Positions 8,894-17,489 are shown, counted from the first letter of the stretch. The stretch is DNA of 64,000 nt from Porphyrobacter sp. YT40 (GCF_006542605.1 NZ_CP041223.1:118801-182800), one strand, 5' to 3'. The notes: generated from the letters alone by a model not told the origin. Numbers and translations: made by a program.

Positions 8894-9453
8894 TCGCCGT
8901 CCTCCTTCTTGACGACGACGCCGAAGCCCTTGAGGCGGAGCGAAACGCCAGTGTATTTCCAGTTGAACTGGAAGATCTTGTGTTCGCGGCGGACGTCGCG
9001 CGAACCGACGATGGTGTGGAGCACCCCGCCGACCTGGCTGGTCAGGGCGTCGGGGTCGGTGCGGATCCAGTCGATCGTGACGAACTGGGTGACCTGCGAA
9101 CCTTCCTGCTCGTCGACGATCTTCATGAGGTCGGCCTTGAGCGCACCGCGTGCCTCGGGTGCAGCGATCCGCACGATCCCGTCGAGCCAGTATTGCATGG
9201 TCTCGGGCGACCGGTTGAGCGCGAGCTGCGCGGTGTCGCGGGTGACGGCCTCGAGATACTCCGGGGTGACCCCGGAAGAGCTAAGTGCCATTTCGCTGGG
9301 CAGGATAGGCTGCAGGATGACCTCGCGATCGCGCGTCGAGGCAGCAGTGAACATGACGACCACCAGAATGCCGAGCACAATGCAGATCAGCGCCAGCAGA
9401 TTGCGTTGTTTGAGGGTCCTCTGCGACGCCTCGTGAGCAAGAGAGATTTCCAT
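8890..9453 (-). CDS. traE: TraE, T4SS inner-membrane protein (VirB8-like)
   Basis: TraE is the F-type VirB8-like assembly factor. The 187-residue product has one N-terminal transmembrane helix (LLALICIVLGILVVVMFTAA, about residues 19-38) and a periplasmic domain with YLEAVTRDTAQLALNRSPE and, near the end, the IFQFNWKYTGVSLRLKGFGV strand pair typical of TraE. Its length matches F TraE (188 residues). One base separates its start from the traL stop. Confidence 0.93.
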   Translation of the reverse strand: MEISLAHEASQRTLKQRNLLALICIVLGILVVVMFTAASTRDREVILQPILPSEMALSSSGVTPEYLEAVTRDTAQLALNRSPETMQYWLDGIVRIAAPEARGALKADLMKIVDEQEGSQVTQFVTIDWIRTDPDALTSQVGGVLHTIVGSRDVRREHKIFQFNWKYTGVSLRLKGFGVVVKKEDGE

Positions 9454-9454
9454 G

Positions 9455-9739
9455 TCAGCCCGCCATCACTCGAAGATGAGACGGCGGAGCGACTTTCAGA
9501 CCGAAGAATTCACCCGGCAGATGCCAATAGGCAAAATGCAGGATCCAATACATCGAACGCCCGGCCTTCAGTTTGCGATAACCGAACCATGCAGCGATGG
9601 CCCCTACGAGGCCGATGACTACGTGCTGCGCGAGAATTCCCCAGGCGAAAGGGATCACCATCACGAGGAATTCATCAAGCGTCCAGAACCCGATCAACTC
9701 GGGATCGTCGAGATGCTTTGGGATAGAATACTGGTCCAA
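9455..9739 (-). CDS. traL: TraL, T4SS inner-membrane protein (VirB3-like)
   Basis: TraL is a small VirB3-like protein with a pair of membrane spans needed for pilus assembly. The product is 94 residues, with the typical opening (IPKHLDDPELIGFWTLDE) and hydrophobic segments at about 25-36 and 41-52. The start is a TTG at 9739. It is preceded by GGAGG at six bases spacing, and no in-frame ATG would keep the conserved N-terminus. The weak initiator may set a low TraL level relative to pilin. Confidence 0.93.
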   Translation of the reverse strand: MDQYSIPKHLDDPELIGFWTLDEFLVMVIPFAWGILAQHVVIGLVGAIAAWFGYRKLKAGRSMYWILHFAYWHLPGEFFGLKVAPPSHLRVMAG

Positions 9740-9825
9740 AAGTCGCCTCCGCCCAATTGGGTGGCGCCTCGAAGCCGCAACGCGGCCTTGGGGTCGCCAC
9801 CCTTCGGATCAGTCCGATCTTGCGA

Positions 9826-10143
9826 TCAGATCGTACCGGTGACCGTCGAGGTGACGATCGGCACACCGGTGCCGGCACCGACGCCGACGCCGACCGGGAT
9901 CGCGACCTGGCCGAGCGAGAAACGACCGGAAGCCAGCGCCACGATGCCGCCGGCGAGCGACAGCACGGTGATGATCTTACCGCCCGAGCCTTCGAGAAAG
10001 TCGGTGAATGCGGTGAGCGCGGTGTCGAACGTGGTGTCGGTACCGGCCATGGCGGCGTCGATCCCGAGCACGCTCATTCCGGCCACGGCAGCCACCGCGA
10101 CGGCGAGGCTGCTGCCTGCCTGCTTCAAATTGAGAACTTTCAT
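9826..10143 (-). CDS. traA: TraA, pilin precursor
   Basis: This is the first gene of the transfer operon and encodes the pilin subunit. The 105-residue precursor has a long leader ending in AMA at about residue 33. It leaves a mature peptide of about 72 residues, close to the 70 of F-pilin, with a hydrophobic segment (IITVLSLAGGIVALASG) and a second apolar tail (VAIPVGVGVGAGTGVPIVTSTV). RBS-like AGAAGGGAAAC precedes the ATG. An 86-base gap separates it from traL, whereas later genes are coupled, which fits higher pilin expression. Confidence 0.85.
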   Translation of the reverse strand: MKVLNLKQAGSSLAVAVAAVAGMSVLGIDAAMAGTDTTFDTALTAFTDFLEGSGGKIITVLSLAGGIVALASGRFSLGQVAIPVGVGVGAGTGVPIVTSTVTGTI

Positions 10144-10274
10144 GATGTTTCCCTTCTGGTTTCACGAATGACGCTATGCGCCACGACCAAAGGGAACCCT
10201 GTGGGAACCTTTTCTCAACCTATGCATTCGATGATGTTGGCAATTCCCGCCCGAATCATGACAAATCACCCCCC

Positions 10275-10400
10275 TTGTCCCGTTCGCAGGACGAGGTCGC
10301 CCGCAAGTGGGACGGCGTGTCCCGTATGTGGGACAAGCTTGCCTGTATGCGGGACAGGACATCCTGCTAACGGGCCACCCCGTCCTGTTTTCAGCACCAC
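10275..10400. promoter_or_regulatory. Six-unit 21-bp phased palindrome array upstream of traA
   Basis: Six consecutive 21-bp units lie between traA and the divergent gene at 10492: 10275, 10296, 10317, 10338, 10359 and 10380. The best unit centres on GTCCCGTATGTGGGAC, an imperfect palindrome of GTCCC and GGGAC around a 6-base core. The first four units are clear and the last two decay. A 21-bp period equals two helical turns, so a bound dimer would occupy one face of the DNA. The position fits a control region for the transfer operon. The binding protein is unknown; the proteins at 10492 and 10913 are candidates only by proximity. Confidence 0.65.
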
Positions 10401-10491
10401 GGGCTTGCGCTAATCGGTCTCCGCGAGATTCTCGGGAAATCGAATGGTGACTCGGCGCCCAGGCGACGGAAGCTCATCGGGGAAGAGAGCA

Positions 10492-10857
10492 ATGAGCACC
10501 GATCAGACCGTCGTTCACGAACTTCTTGTCAGCGAAGAAGCCTTTGCGATCATCGCCGAGGCGATCCGCGTTTTGTCCATAGAAACACTGAAGTTTCAGA
10601 AGCTGCGAGATGTCGTCTCCCATTGCCTCGAACAACTACCGGCATTCACCGACGAGGCGGCCGCTCTCTACGAGGAACACCTCCCCTTCGACGGCCGTGT
10701 GCGGATCTATCTCAGACTCGATCAGCCTTCCAACCTGAAATTCGACAGGCTGAGAATCGCTCTTTGCGAGCGGATCGGAGATCATTGCGGCGTCCGGGAG
10801 GCCGTAATATTTTGTGCATTTGCGGTCTCACGGCCAAAATTATTCTCTTGCGAATAA
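10492..10857 (+). CDS. Unknown plasmid protein divergent from the tra operon
   Basis: The protein is 121 residues and not recognised. I chose ATG 10492, preceded by GGAAGAGAGC, over an in-frame ATG at 10444 with no clear ribosome site. The sequence is acidic and predicted mostly helical (VVHELLVSEEAFAIIAEAIRVLSIETLKFQKLRDVV), with no signal peptide or membrane span. It lies downstream of the 21-bp palindrome array and reads away from traA, which is a common position for transfer regulators; a regulatory role is inference only. Confidence 0.5.
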   Translation: MSTDQTVVHELLVSEEAFAIIAEAIRVLSIETLKFQKLRDVVSHCLEQLPAFTDEAAALYEEHLPFDGRVRIYLRLDQPSNLKFDRLRIALCERIGDHCGVREAVIFCAFAVSRPKLFSCE

Positions 10858-10912
10858 GAGGCTCCATGATCCACAGTATGCAAATGCATAGGGCGGGATT
10901 GTTGGAGGGAAT

Positions 10913-11404
10913 ATGGAGACGGGGTCGCAAGCTGTCGCCAAACTGACGTGCGAGCAGCGACAGCAGGAGTTCGCTATCCTCATCAGGGGCCAAATGAAGC
11001 GGCAGGGGGTGAGCATCCGCCAGCTTTACTTGGAAGGCCTGATACGCCCCCACCATCGAAATGATTTTTACCTCCGCATTGCCGACGGGAGGCTCACCCA
11101 AGCCGAATTTAATCAGGTGACAGATCGCCTCGGGATCGACCCCGTCCGGGCTGCGCTCACCGTTCACTGTTTCGCTAGCGCCTTGGCGTACGACGACCCG
11201 TGCTGTGAAACGTCGGCCGAAGTTGCAAAGGCCATCGCGGTGCAACTCCCCGAAGAAATTGCGGCTTGCGAAGGCGAATTCGAACCGATCCGCGAGGCCC
11301 TCTGCCGTGGGATTGGCAAACGGACGTCGAATGCGATAGCCCGCTATCATAAGGCTGTAGCCCAGCGCGACGATGCGGCGTTGCTTGATCGCGCGTTCGG
11401 CTAA
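10913..11404 (+). CDS. Unknown plasmid protein, possibly DNA-binding
   Basis: The product is 163 residues. The N-terminal part (residues about 12-60) is helical and basic with a helix-turn-helix-like spacing (QQEFAILIRGQMKRQGVSIRQLYLEGLI). The next segment, LTQAEFNQVTDRLGID, could be a second helix pair. Neither matches a family I can name. The gene follows the previous one by 55 bases on the same strand, upstream of the conjugation-linked transglycosylase pair. No start problem: GGAGGGAATATGG surrounds the chosen ATG. Confidence 0.5.
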   Translation: METGSQAVAKLTCEQRQQEFAILIRGQMKRQGVSIRQLYLEGLIRPHHRNDFYLRIADGRLTQAEFNQVTDRLGIDPVRAALTVHCFASALAYDDPCCETSAEVAKAIAVQLPEEIAACEGEFEPIREALCRGIGKRTSNAIARYHKAVAQRDDAALLDRAFG

Positions 11405-11870
11405 GGCTCATCCAACGCGGTCCACGAACCCAAAACGTTGGAGCAGGCATCGGCTAGAATAAGGAACTCTCATCGATCCTACGAGAACAGGAGCCAGCGC
11501 CAACACCACCACCAAGCAATCCTGATTGACCCCATGCGTCCGTCGAAGCAGGGGCACAGAAGCGGCGCAGACTTGGGCACTCCTGCCGATCGGAGAATTG
11601 GCAAAGGCAGACGTCGCAGGAGAAAAACTCAGGCTTCGAAAGTTGCCAGGTCGAGAACGGGGAGGGCCTTTCCGGACGGAGCCATCAGGGTTTGCCTCAT
11701 CGGCTTCCTCTAGCCTCATGCCATTTCTCCCGGGATCGATTGATCTCCCCAAGCGGGCAGGGGCTCGACGACCTTGTCCGATCGCTCCGAAGCGATCACT
11801 GGACACATGGAAACGAATGCAATTGCCGGGGTTGCTGCTATGGCAAGAGCGAACCATCAGGCAGGTAACT
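11405..11870. other. 466-bp non-coding gap with a hairpin
   Basis: I find no convincing gene here on either strand; open frames are short and lack ribosome sites. The one clear structure is an inverted repeat at 11775-11805: TGTCC and GGACA flank the perfect stem GATCGCT / AGCGATC. It could be an operator or an RNA hairpin upstream of the small membrane protein gene at 11871. Confidence 0.4.
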
Positions 11871-12146
11871 ATGAAGCGTGAAGCCCTCATCGCCTGGACA
11901 TCGCTCTACATTGCCGTAGGCATTATGGCCTTCATCTGCGCGGTGCTGGCAGTCGCAGTGACCGCTGAAGACTGGCGCACCAAGCGCTGGCGACCAGCGG
12001 TTGCGAGCAGGCTCGACAAGGCGCTTTTCGTGCCCAGGATCTGGCTGCGCTGGCAAATCAATTATCTGAAAGGCGCTCCGGTCATATTGGCCATCGCGCT
12101 CTACTACGCCTGGAGCGTAGGATTCTCAGTATTCTGGGATTTGTGA
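11871..12146 (+). CDS. Small membrane protein, copy 1 (paired with transglycosylase)
   Basis: The product is 91 residues with two hydrophobic helices (about 8-30, [19 protein letters not shown], and 70-89, [19 protein letters not shown]). It begins [14 protein letters not shown] and ends [15 protein letters not shown] paralogue with the same start and end motifs lies at 37681. In both places the gene is convergent with a lytic transglycosylase gene and the two coding ends overlap by 21 bases. The conserved pairing suggests linked function, perhaps an inner-membrane partner of the transglycosylase, but the family is not recognised. Confidence 0.6.
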   Translation: MKREALIAWTSLYIAVGIMAFICAVLAVAVTAEDWRTKRWRPAVASRLDKALFVPRIWLRWQINYLKGAPVILAIALYYAWSVGFSVFWDL

Positions 12147-12974
12147 CGCTGTCGAGAACGAGGCGAGCTGGACGCGCCGGAACGGGTTGGCAGCGAGGCG
12201 GACCGTCTGCGCAGGACGCGTACCTGAACCATCGAGCGTCGCCATGATGGTCCGCACGTAGGCCCGGGTTTCGCTGAATGGCGGTATTCCGCCGTGTTTC
12301 TGGACGTTGCCCGGACCGGCGTTATAAGCGGCGAGCGCAAGTTCCCAAGATCCGAAGCGGTCAAGCTGCTCCTTTAGATAGCGCGCGCCGCCCCGTAGAT
12401 TCTCTCGCAGATCCCAGGGATTGCCGACCGCAAGATACCGCGCCGTGCCCGGCATGAGCTGGGCCATGCCCATAGCCCCGGCGCTGCTGCGTGCATATGG
12501 TTGGTATCGGCTTTCCTGCGATACGAGAGCGTCGAAAAGGGCGACCGGAACGCCCGCCTCGCAGGCGGCTATCAGGATATCGCTGAAGTACAACCGCCGC
12601 CGCGCCTGTGCCTGCTCGCTGATCCCGAAACGGGGAAAGTACCACCTTGTGAGACAGTCCGGGTCGGCAAAGGTGGGAGCGCCGTAACCCGCCTGGGCCA
12701 CTAACTGAGATCGTCCTCCCCTCATCCAGGCCGGTATACTCGGCAAATCGGAAAACTGGTCGACCACATCCGGCTCGTTTCCTATTGCTTCGAACTCCGC
12801 AAGCAGGTCCGTCCGATACTCCACTAGCGGGACTGTTGGCGCACTTACCGCAGTTCCCGGTACTAGAACCGAAAACTTCTCTTCGCGATCGAGGGAAAAC
12901 TTATCGAGCTTGGCTTGCTGTGCGCTCGCCTGCGAGGCGATTAATGCCAGAACGGCAATGGCAATCTTCTTCAT
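12126..12974 (-). CDS. Lytic transglycosylase (SLT family), VirB1-like
   Basis: A periplasmic peptidoglycan lyase that probably opens the wall for the conjugation channel. The 282-residue product has a signal peptide ([18 protein letters not shown]). Its Slt domain has the catalytic glutamate in [27 protein letters not shown], the family motif [15 protein letters not shown], and [14 protein letters not shown] between them. ATG 12974 has GAGG seven bases upstream. It lies next to the tra operon on the same strand. A diverged, frameshifted paralogue is at 37936-38797. Confidence 0.9.
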   Translation of the reverse strand: MKKIAIAVLALIASQASAQQAKLDKFSLDREEKFSVLVPGTAVSAPTVPLVEYRTDLLAEFEAIGNEPDVVDQFSDLPSIPAWMRGGRSQLVAQAGYGAPTFADPDCLTRWYFPRFGISEQAQARRRLYFSDILIAACEAGVPVALFDALVSQESRYQPYARSSAGAMGMAQLMPGTARYLAVGNPWDLRENLRGGARYLKEQLDRFGSWELALAAYNAGPGNVQKHGGIPPFSETRAYVRTIMATLDGSGTRPAQTVRLAANPFRRVQLASFSTASQIPEY

Positions 12975-13452
12975 AACCACACCTCATGGCGTGGTTCGGT
13001 TATCGCGCGATCAGCATATGCCGATCAAGAAACGAGGGCAAGAGTTTTAGGTCAGTTGCTCGTCGACACTCATATGAGGCAGCCCTATGGTCAAGCAGCA
13101 GCTCAAATACTTCGACGTTAGCCCTGCCGCCCATTGCATGCCGAAACGCGCAATTGGGTTCGCAGACCTGCAGACGCCAGCATGACGACTAAGCCAAATC
13201 CTGACACGCCATTCCGGCTAGATTGCTGGCCCTTTGCATGTTGAGTTCATGGGAGTTAGGCTATGTTCCTTTTTCCGTCGGGTGTTTTCTCGTCCCAATA
13301 GGAAGATGGCATCTAACGGCGAATTCTGGGCCGGTGCACGAACCCGCTTCGCGGGAGGGGTGCTGGCGGCGCGGGTGACGCCAGAGCAAGAACGTAGCGA
13401 GTAGATCGAACAAGGCCGACCATTCCGGCTCCTTCAACCGAGGAGTCGAGAG
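12975..13452. other. Intergenic region upstream of the IS91-type module
   Basis: About 480 bases without a supported gene. On the minus strand near 13050-13160 one frame reads like a fragment of an ankyrin-type repeat (ANVEVFELLLDH), too short and without a start. A perfect small hairpin CCCGCTTCGCGGG is at 13343-13355, about 100 bases before the recombinase start, and could belong to one terminus of the IS91-type element. Exact element ends could not be set. Confidence 0.35.
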
Positions 13453-14361
13453 ATGAACGATCTTGTACCTGTTTCGCCCATCAGCCCGCTGCGCCAGCGG
13501 CTGATCGAGGATATGACCATGCGCCGGTTCAGCCCGGAGACGCAGCGCAACTATCTGCGCGATGTCGGGCGGTTCGCGACCTGGCTGGGGCGCTCGCCCC
13601 ACACCGCGACCGCCGAGGATATCCGCCGCTTCCAGATCGAACAGCAGGAAGCCGGCGTTCCGGCGCCGACCATGAACAGCATTGTCGCGGCGCTGCGGTT
13701 CTTATTCACCCACACCCTCGACCGGCCCGGGCTTGCCCGCAAGCTGATCCGCACCGCTCATGCTCGCAAGATCCCGGTTGTGCTGACCCAGCCCGAGGTG
13801 AAGCGGCTCCTCGACGCCACGACCTGCCTCAAGCACCAGGCCGCGCTGTCGGTGGCCTACGGTGCGGGGCTGCGGGTCGGCGAGGTCTCGGCGCTCAAGG
13901 TGTGCGATATCGACAGCAAGCGCATGCTGCTCAGGATCGAACGCGGCAAGGGTGGACGCTATCGCAACGCCATGCTGCCCGAAGGTCTGCTTGTGCTGCT
14001 GCGGGAGTGGTGGCGCGCGGGGCGGCAACAGGGTGTGCTTCATGCCGATGGCTGGCTCTTCCCAGGTCAGAACGCGACGGTGCCGATCAGCACCCGCCAG
14101 CTCTACCGGGTCGTCGTTCAAGCGGCAGAGGCAGCCGATATCGCCAAGCGGGTCGGACCGCACACCCTACGGCACAGTTTTGCGACGCATCTGCTCGAGG
14201 ACGGCGTCGATATCCGCGTTATCCAGGCACTGCTCGGCCATGCCAAGCTCAACACCACGGCCTTCTACACCAAGGTGGCAACGAAGACGATGCGGGCAGT
14301 TGTCAGCCCGCTCGACCGACTGGCCTTGGCGGCACCGGATAACGAGGTGCCGAGCGGCTGA
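13453..14361 (+). CDS. Tyrosine recombinase associated with the IS91-type element
   Basis: A 302-residue site-specific recombinase of the phage-integrase family. The N-terminal SAM-like domain (LRQRLIEDMTMRRFSPETQRNYLRDVGRFATWLG) precedes a catalytic domain. Visible catalytic residues are Arg in GAGLRVGEVSAL, the HTLRHSFATHL box, and HxNTTAFYTKV with the nucleophile tyrosine (LLGHAKLNTTAFY). It ends six bases before the transposase and reads the same way, an arrangement known for some IS91-family elements that carry an integrase-like accessory gene. Confidence 0.88.
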   Translation: MNDLVPVSPISPLRQRLIEDMTMRRFSPETQRNYLRDVGRFATWLGRSPHTATAEDIRRFQIEQQEAGVPAPTMNSIVAALRFLFTHTLDRPGLARKLIRTAHARKIPVVLTQPEVKRLLDATTCLKHQAALSVAYGAGLRVGEVSALKVCDIDSKRMLLRIERGKGGRYRNAMLPEGLLVLLREWWRAGRQQGVLHADGWLFPGQNATVPISTRQLYRVVVQAAEAADIAKRVGPHTLRHSFATHLLEDGVDIRVIQALLGHAKLNTTAFYTKVATKTMRAVVSPLDRLALAAPDNEVPSG

Positions 14362-14367
14362 GAGCCG

Positions 14368-15561
14368 GTGCGCACCTCGCTCGAGGTTGCCGACGTCTTC
14401 CGTGCTGCCGGGCCTGCTTATCGGGCCGCCCATGCCGGGCACCTGAGCCTGCATCAGCTCAAGGTCATGTCGGCGATCGAGCACTGTCGCACCGCCGCGC
14501 TGGGCGGGCACGTCGAGGCCTGCACCGACTGCGGCCATTGGCGGATCGCCTACAACTCCTGCCGCAACCGCCACTGCCCCAAGTGCCAGGGCGCCGCCGC
14601 GCGGACCTGGCTTGCCGCGCGCGAGGCCGACCTGCTGCCGGTCGGCTATTTCCACCTCGTGTTCACGCTGCCCGCCGAGATCGCCGCCATCGCGTTCCAC
14701 AACAAGGCTCTGCTCTACGACCTGCTGTTCAAGACCGCCTCGCAGACCATGCTGACCATCGCTGCCGATCCCAAGCATCTGGCTGCGCGCATCGGCATCA
14801 CCGCCGTGCTCCACACCTGGGGCTCGGCCATGACCCATCATCCGCACATCCACATGATCGTGCCGGGCGGCGGTATCGCGCTGGACGGGGACCGATGGAT
14901 ATCGTCCCGCCCGGCCTTCCTCCTGCCGGTGCGCGTGCTGGGCGCTTTGTTCCGCCGTCTGTTCCTGACCCGGCTGCTGGCGCTTCACGATGCCGGCAAG
15001 CTCGCCTTCTTCGGCAAGCTGGCGGAGTTGGCCGACCGCCGTGCGCTGCTGCGCCATCTGTCACCGGTGAGGAAGAAGCGCTGGGTGGTATATGCCAAGC
15101 CGCCGCTCGCCGGGCCCGAGGCCGTGCTCGCCTATCTCTCGCGCTACACCCACCGGGTCGCGATCTCGAACAGTCGGCTCATCTCCTTCGACGAGGATGG
15201 CGTAACGTTCCGCTACAAGGATTATCGTCGCTCTGCCCCAGACCGGCAGCAGATCATGACGCTCGGCGCCGACGAGTTCATCCGCCGCTTCCTGCTGCAC
15301 TGCCTGCCTCGTGGCTTCCACCGCATCCGCCACTACGGCCTGCTCGCCGCCAGCACCCGCAAAGCCCATCTCGAACGCGCCCGTCAGCTGCTAGCGATCG
15401 CACCGCCGGCGACGGACGAGCCCTCCATCGAACCGCCCGATCCGCGTCCGGCATGCCCTTGCTGCGGCGGGCACATGGTCATCATCGAGACCTTCCAGCG
15501 CTGCCATCCGCCACGCGGTCCGCCGAGCGCAGCCGCTCCATCCGGGCAACCTGCGCCGTGA
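14368..15561 (+). CDS. IS91-family transposase
   Basis: A 397-residue HUH-type rolling-circle transposase. The N-terminal zinc ribbon is visible (CTDCGHWRIAYNSCRNRHCPKCQG). The HUH metal-binding motif is HHPHIHMIVPGGG, and the tyrosine region is AVLAYLSRYTHRVAISNSRL. A C-terminal Cys pair (CPCCGGHM) precedes a Pro-rich tail. The start used is a GTG, just after the recombinase stop. The gene appears intact, so the element may be active. Confidence 0.92.
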   Translation: MRTSLEVADVFRAAGPAYRAAHAGHLSLHQLKVMSAIEHCRTAALGGHVEACTDCGHWRIAYNSCRNRHCPKCQGAAARTWLAAREADLLPVGYFHLVFTLPAEIAAIAFHNKALLYDLLFKTASQTMLTIAADPKHLAARIGITAVLHTWGSAMTHHPHIHMIVPGGGIALDGDRWISSRPAFLLPVRVLGALFRRLFLTRLLALHDAGKLAFFGKLAELADRRALLRHLSPVRKKRWVVYAKPPLAGPEAVLAYLSRYTHRVAISNSRLISFDEDGVTFRYKDYRRSAPDRQQIMTLGADEFIRRFLLHCLPRGFHRIRHYGLLAASTRKAHLERARQLLAIAPPATDEPSIEPPDPRPACPCCGGHMVIIETFQRCHPPRGPPSAAAPSGQPAP

Positions 15562-16068
15562 CCCGGCTCGGCATGACACTGTTCCACCCCGCCGCAGCCA
15601 CGCTTCCGGCGGCGATGACGTCCGCATATTACCCGCCCAAAAGCAGTAGTCGCATCACCAAAATCGGACGAACCGGCATCCTGCGGCTGCTTTGTCATCG
15701 CAAAATCGGACCGGCTGCTATCGGACCCTTCCGCTTATCGGCACCGTCAGCAGCCGTCGGGATCAGCGCAAAGTCGAAATCCCCATAGCGCACCGCGTGC
15801 GGCCCGCGGGTTCGGGCACCGTCGACTTTCCGACGCCTCGCGGCGTCCGAAACTCTAAACGGTTGCGGTCAGTCTGCTTTGGGTCTGAAAATGCGGAAAG
15901 CCGCCCGTTCGGCTCACGACCTCACCGCAATCTTTCATCTTCGGACGCAGTAGCCTTCAAAGTCACAAGACAAACTCTGCGCTAGGTCGAAGGCATGGAA
16001 ACGGGCCGACCCTCACGGCTTGATATCAGTTATTGTCGTTGAACGCCTGGGAAGCGAAGGGATCATAA
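15562..16068. other. Gene-poor flank of the IS91-type element
   Basis: No supported gene in about 500 bases. A 10-bp direct repeat AAAATCGGAC occurs at 15660-15669 and 15702-15711, each followed soon by CCGGC. Around 15871-15905 there is sequence resembling the dispersed GTCTGCTTTNGGT-type repeats common between genes in alphaproteobacteria. It may hold the element's terminus. Confidence 0.35.
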
Positions 16069-16626
16069 ATGCACCCCATTACAGTTGTCCTCACAGAAGT
16101 TTATTCTGATTGGGAAATTGCACCGCTGTGCGGTGCTGGCCGCGCCTTCTACGGAGCGGAGTTCCGGTTCGTATCTCCCAAGGGGGGCGCACTTAAGTCC
16201 GCCGCAGGTTTGCCTATAGCCGAGACTGGGAGGTTCGAAGCACCAGACGAGGGCGTCGTCGTTATCTGCGGGGGGCCCGCTTTCGAGGCGGACGATGGCT
16301 TGGATATTGGCCAAAAGTTGAGACAATCTCGTGAGTCAGGTTGCGTCATCGCTGGCATTTGCGGTGGAACGATCGCCCTGGCCCGTGCCGGTATGCTCGA
16401 TAATGTCAGCCGCACATCTAACGGGCCTGATTATCTCGGCAATTACGTAAAAGCGTATTCGGGCACAGGTAGGTGCGTCGATGAGCCGAGGGCCGTTCGC
16501 GACAAGGACATTATCACTGCTCCTGCCCCTGCGAGCTTCGCACGCGAAGTCCTCGTGGCAGCGGGACTCGATCCTCAGAAGGCAGAAGAGTTGGAAAACA
16601 TGCTCGGCGCCGAGCATTCGAAGTAA
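16069..16626 (+). CDS. DJ-1/PfpI family protein
   Basis: A 185-residue cytoplasmic protein of the class I glutamine amidotransferase-like DJ-1/PfpI superfamily, whose members act as glyoxalases, deglycases, peptidases or sensors. The nucleophile elbow is visible as GICGGTIALARAG (Cys near residue 104), and the acidic partner is expected in the N-terminal TEVYSDWEIAPL. The fold's GGPAF strand is also present. AAGGG precedes the ATG. It is followed after four bases by a tiny gene. The exact substrate cannot be told from sequence. Confidence 0.85.
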   Translation: MHPITVVLTEVYSDWEIAPLCGAGRAFYGAEFRFVSPKGGALKSAAGLPIAETGRFEAPDEGVVVICGGPAFEADDGLDIGQKLRQSRESGCVIAGICGGTIALARAGMLDNVSRTSNGPDYLGNYVKAYSGTGRCVDEPRAVRDKDIITAPAPASFAREVLVAAGLDPQKAEELENMLGAEHSK

Positions 16627-16630
16627 GAGA

Positions 16631-16783
16631 ATGGCCAAGCGCGAAAAGGGCAATGCGCGACAGGAAGCCAACAACGGTTGGAAGACAGGCAGTCGCGGCC
16701 ACAAATATCGTGGTCCTAGCCCCTGCCCGAAGTGCTGGCCGGCTGGCGCGGCCCGGGTGCGATCGAAAGCTGATCGGCCCTGA
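16631..16783 (+). CDS. Tiny basic CPKC-motif protein
   Basis: A 50-residue basic protein (MAKREKGNARQEANNGWKTG at the start) with a single CPKCW motif and many Lys and Arg residues. It begins four bases after the DJ-1 gene, with AAGTAAGAGA before the ATG, and so is probably co-transcribed. The single CxxC could bind metal as a dimer. I do not recognise a named family, but the compact, ordered composition looks like a real gene rather than random frame. Confidence 0.5.
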   Translation: MAKREKGNARQEANNGWKTGSRGHKYRGPSPCPKCWPAGAARVRSKADRP

Positions 16784-16810
16784 GACTTTAATTCGCCCGG
16801 TGGCTAACCT

Positions 16811-16845
16811 GGATCGTCCCAAGTTGGGCCGGGAGGAGACAGTCC
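16811..16845 (+). repeat. Dispersed intergenic repeat, copy a
   Basis: Sequence GGATCGTCCCAAGTTGGGC followed by GGGAGGAGACAGTCC resembles segments at 49945-49980, 54143-54160 (interrupted by a MITE, continuing after 54320) and 54635-54661. The shared core is about ACGTCCNNAATTGGGTNGGAAG. It is intergenic in every case. Confidence 0.4.
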
Positions 16846-16943
16846 GTTTCCGGTGTTCAAGCGGCAGCAAGCAGACATTCGGCATCCACATCTATTCTAA
16901 GCTCGGAGCCCTCGGGCAGCATGGGCTCCCCCTTCATGGCCTT

Positions 16944-17489
16944 TCATCCGATTGGCACGGTAAGATCGATGGCTACCAGACGCCAGCTGAGGCCATCCCG
17001 CTCGAAGTGATAGCTATTGCCTGAAACGCCATCGCGATCTGACGGCGTCGCCACGATGTTATCCAGTCCAGACCAGTCGAACGACCAGCTATCGGTAGTT
17101 TCCATTATTCGGGGCATGTGGCCCGCGGGTTCTTCCTCGGGAAAATCTGCGGGCAGTCCGGCGGCGGCGGCGAATTGCCATTCGCCGTAAGGTTCGTTGA
17201 CGAACATCCTAACCGCTCGCGGGTCCGACATCGCATCCAGTACGGCGTCCTTCGTGTAGGGCGGCTTATAGGTATCCACCTGAGGCAACATCTGCTTCTC
17301 GAAGGCTGCTCGCACGCGCGCCCGGTCGTATAAAGCTAGCAACTCTTCGGGAGCAGCTTCCCAGTCGCTGAGGGACGCAACCGCTCGCCTCGGCGAAAGA
17401 GCATACCAGCTTCCCCCGGCCACAATCACGACTGCGGCAATAGCTGTAACCAGCCAGATGAAGCGAGAGATATTCATACGCGAAAGCAT
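16944..17489 (-). CDS. Membrane-anchored protein resembling DUF2939
   Basis: The 181-residue protein has one N-terminal transmembrane segment (FIWLVTAIAAVVIVAGGSWYALSP) and an extracytoplasmic domain. The order of features, a YALSP-like segment, LSDWEAAPEELLALYDRARVRAAFEKQ and a later DPRAVRMF segment, resembles DUF2939 proteins, in which a conserved stretch reads roughly D-x-V-x-x-x-L-x-x-Q. ATG 17489 has TTGGAATGC upstream; an ATG at 17477 is also possible. It is divergent from the lipoprotein operon and could share its promoter region. Confidence 0.55.
   Translation of the reverse strand: MLSRMNISRFIWLVTAIAAVVIVAGGSWYALSPRRAVASLSDWEAAPEELLALYDRARVRAAFEKQMLPQVDTYKPPYTKDAVLDAMSDPRAVRMFVNEPYGEWQFAAAAGLPADFPEEEPAGHMPRIMETTDSWSFDWSGLDNIVATPSDRDGVSGNSYHFERDGLSWRLVAIDLTVPIG

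Larger units (their letters stand above)
13343..15790 (+). mobile_element. IS91-type element with accessory tyrosine recombinase (ends approximate)
   Basis: The recombinase and transposase genes together form an IS91-like module. This family lacks terminal inverted repeats and target duplications, so its ends cannot be read from symmetry; the limits given are estimates from flanking hairpin and gene-poor sequence. It separates the transfer half from the DJ-1/lipoprotein cargo and could mobilise adjacent DNA by one-ended transposition, as is known for the family. Confidence 0.5.

Noticed and set aside
10275..10400. Repetitive short peptides in several frames through the 21-bp array.
   Set aside because: They arise because 21 is divisible by three, so any frame stays open and repeats; the DNA repeat is the real signal.
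12990..13190. Minus-strand fragment resembling one ankyrin repeat (ANVEVFELLLDH).
   Set aside because: Too short, no start codon or ribosome site, and surrounded by stops; chance or a decayed remnant.
15692..15985. An apparent frame downstream of the IS91 transposase.
   Set aside because: No ribosome site, no codon structure and it crosses direct repeats; resembles intergenic repeat sequence.
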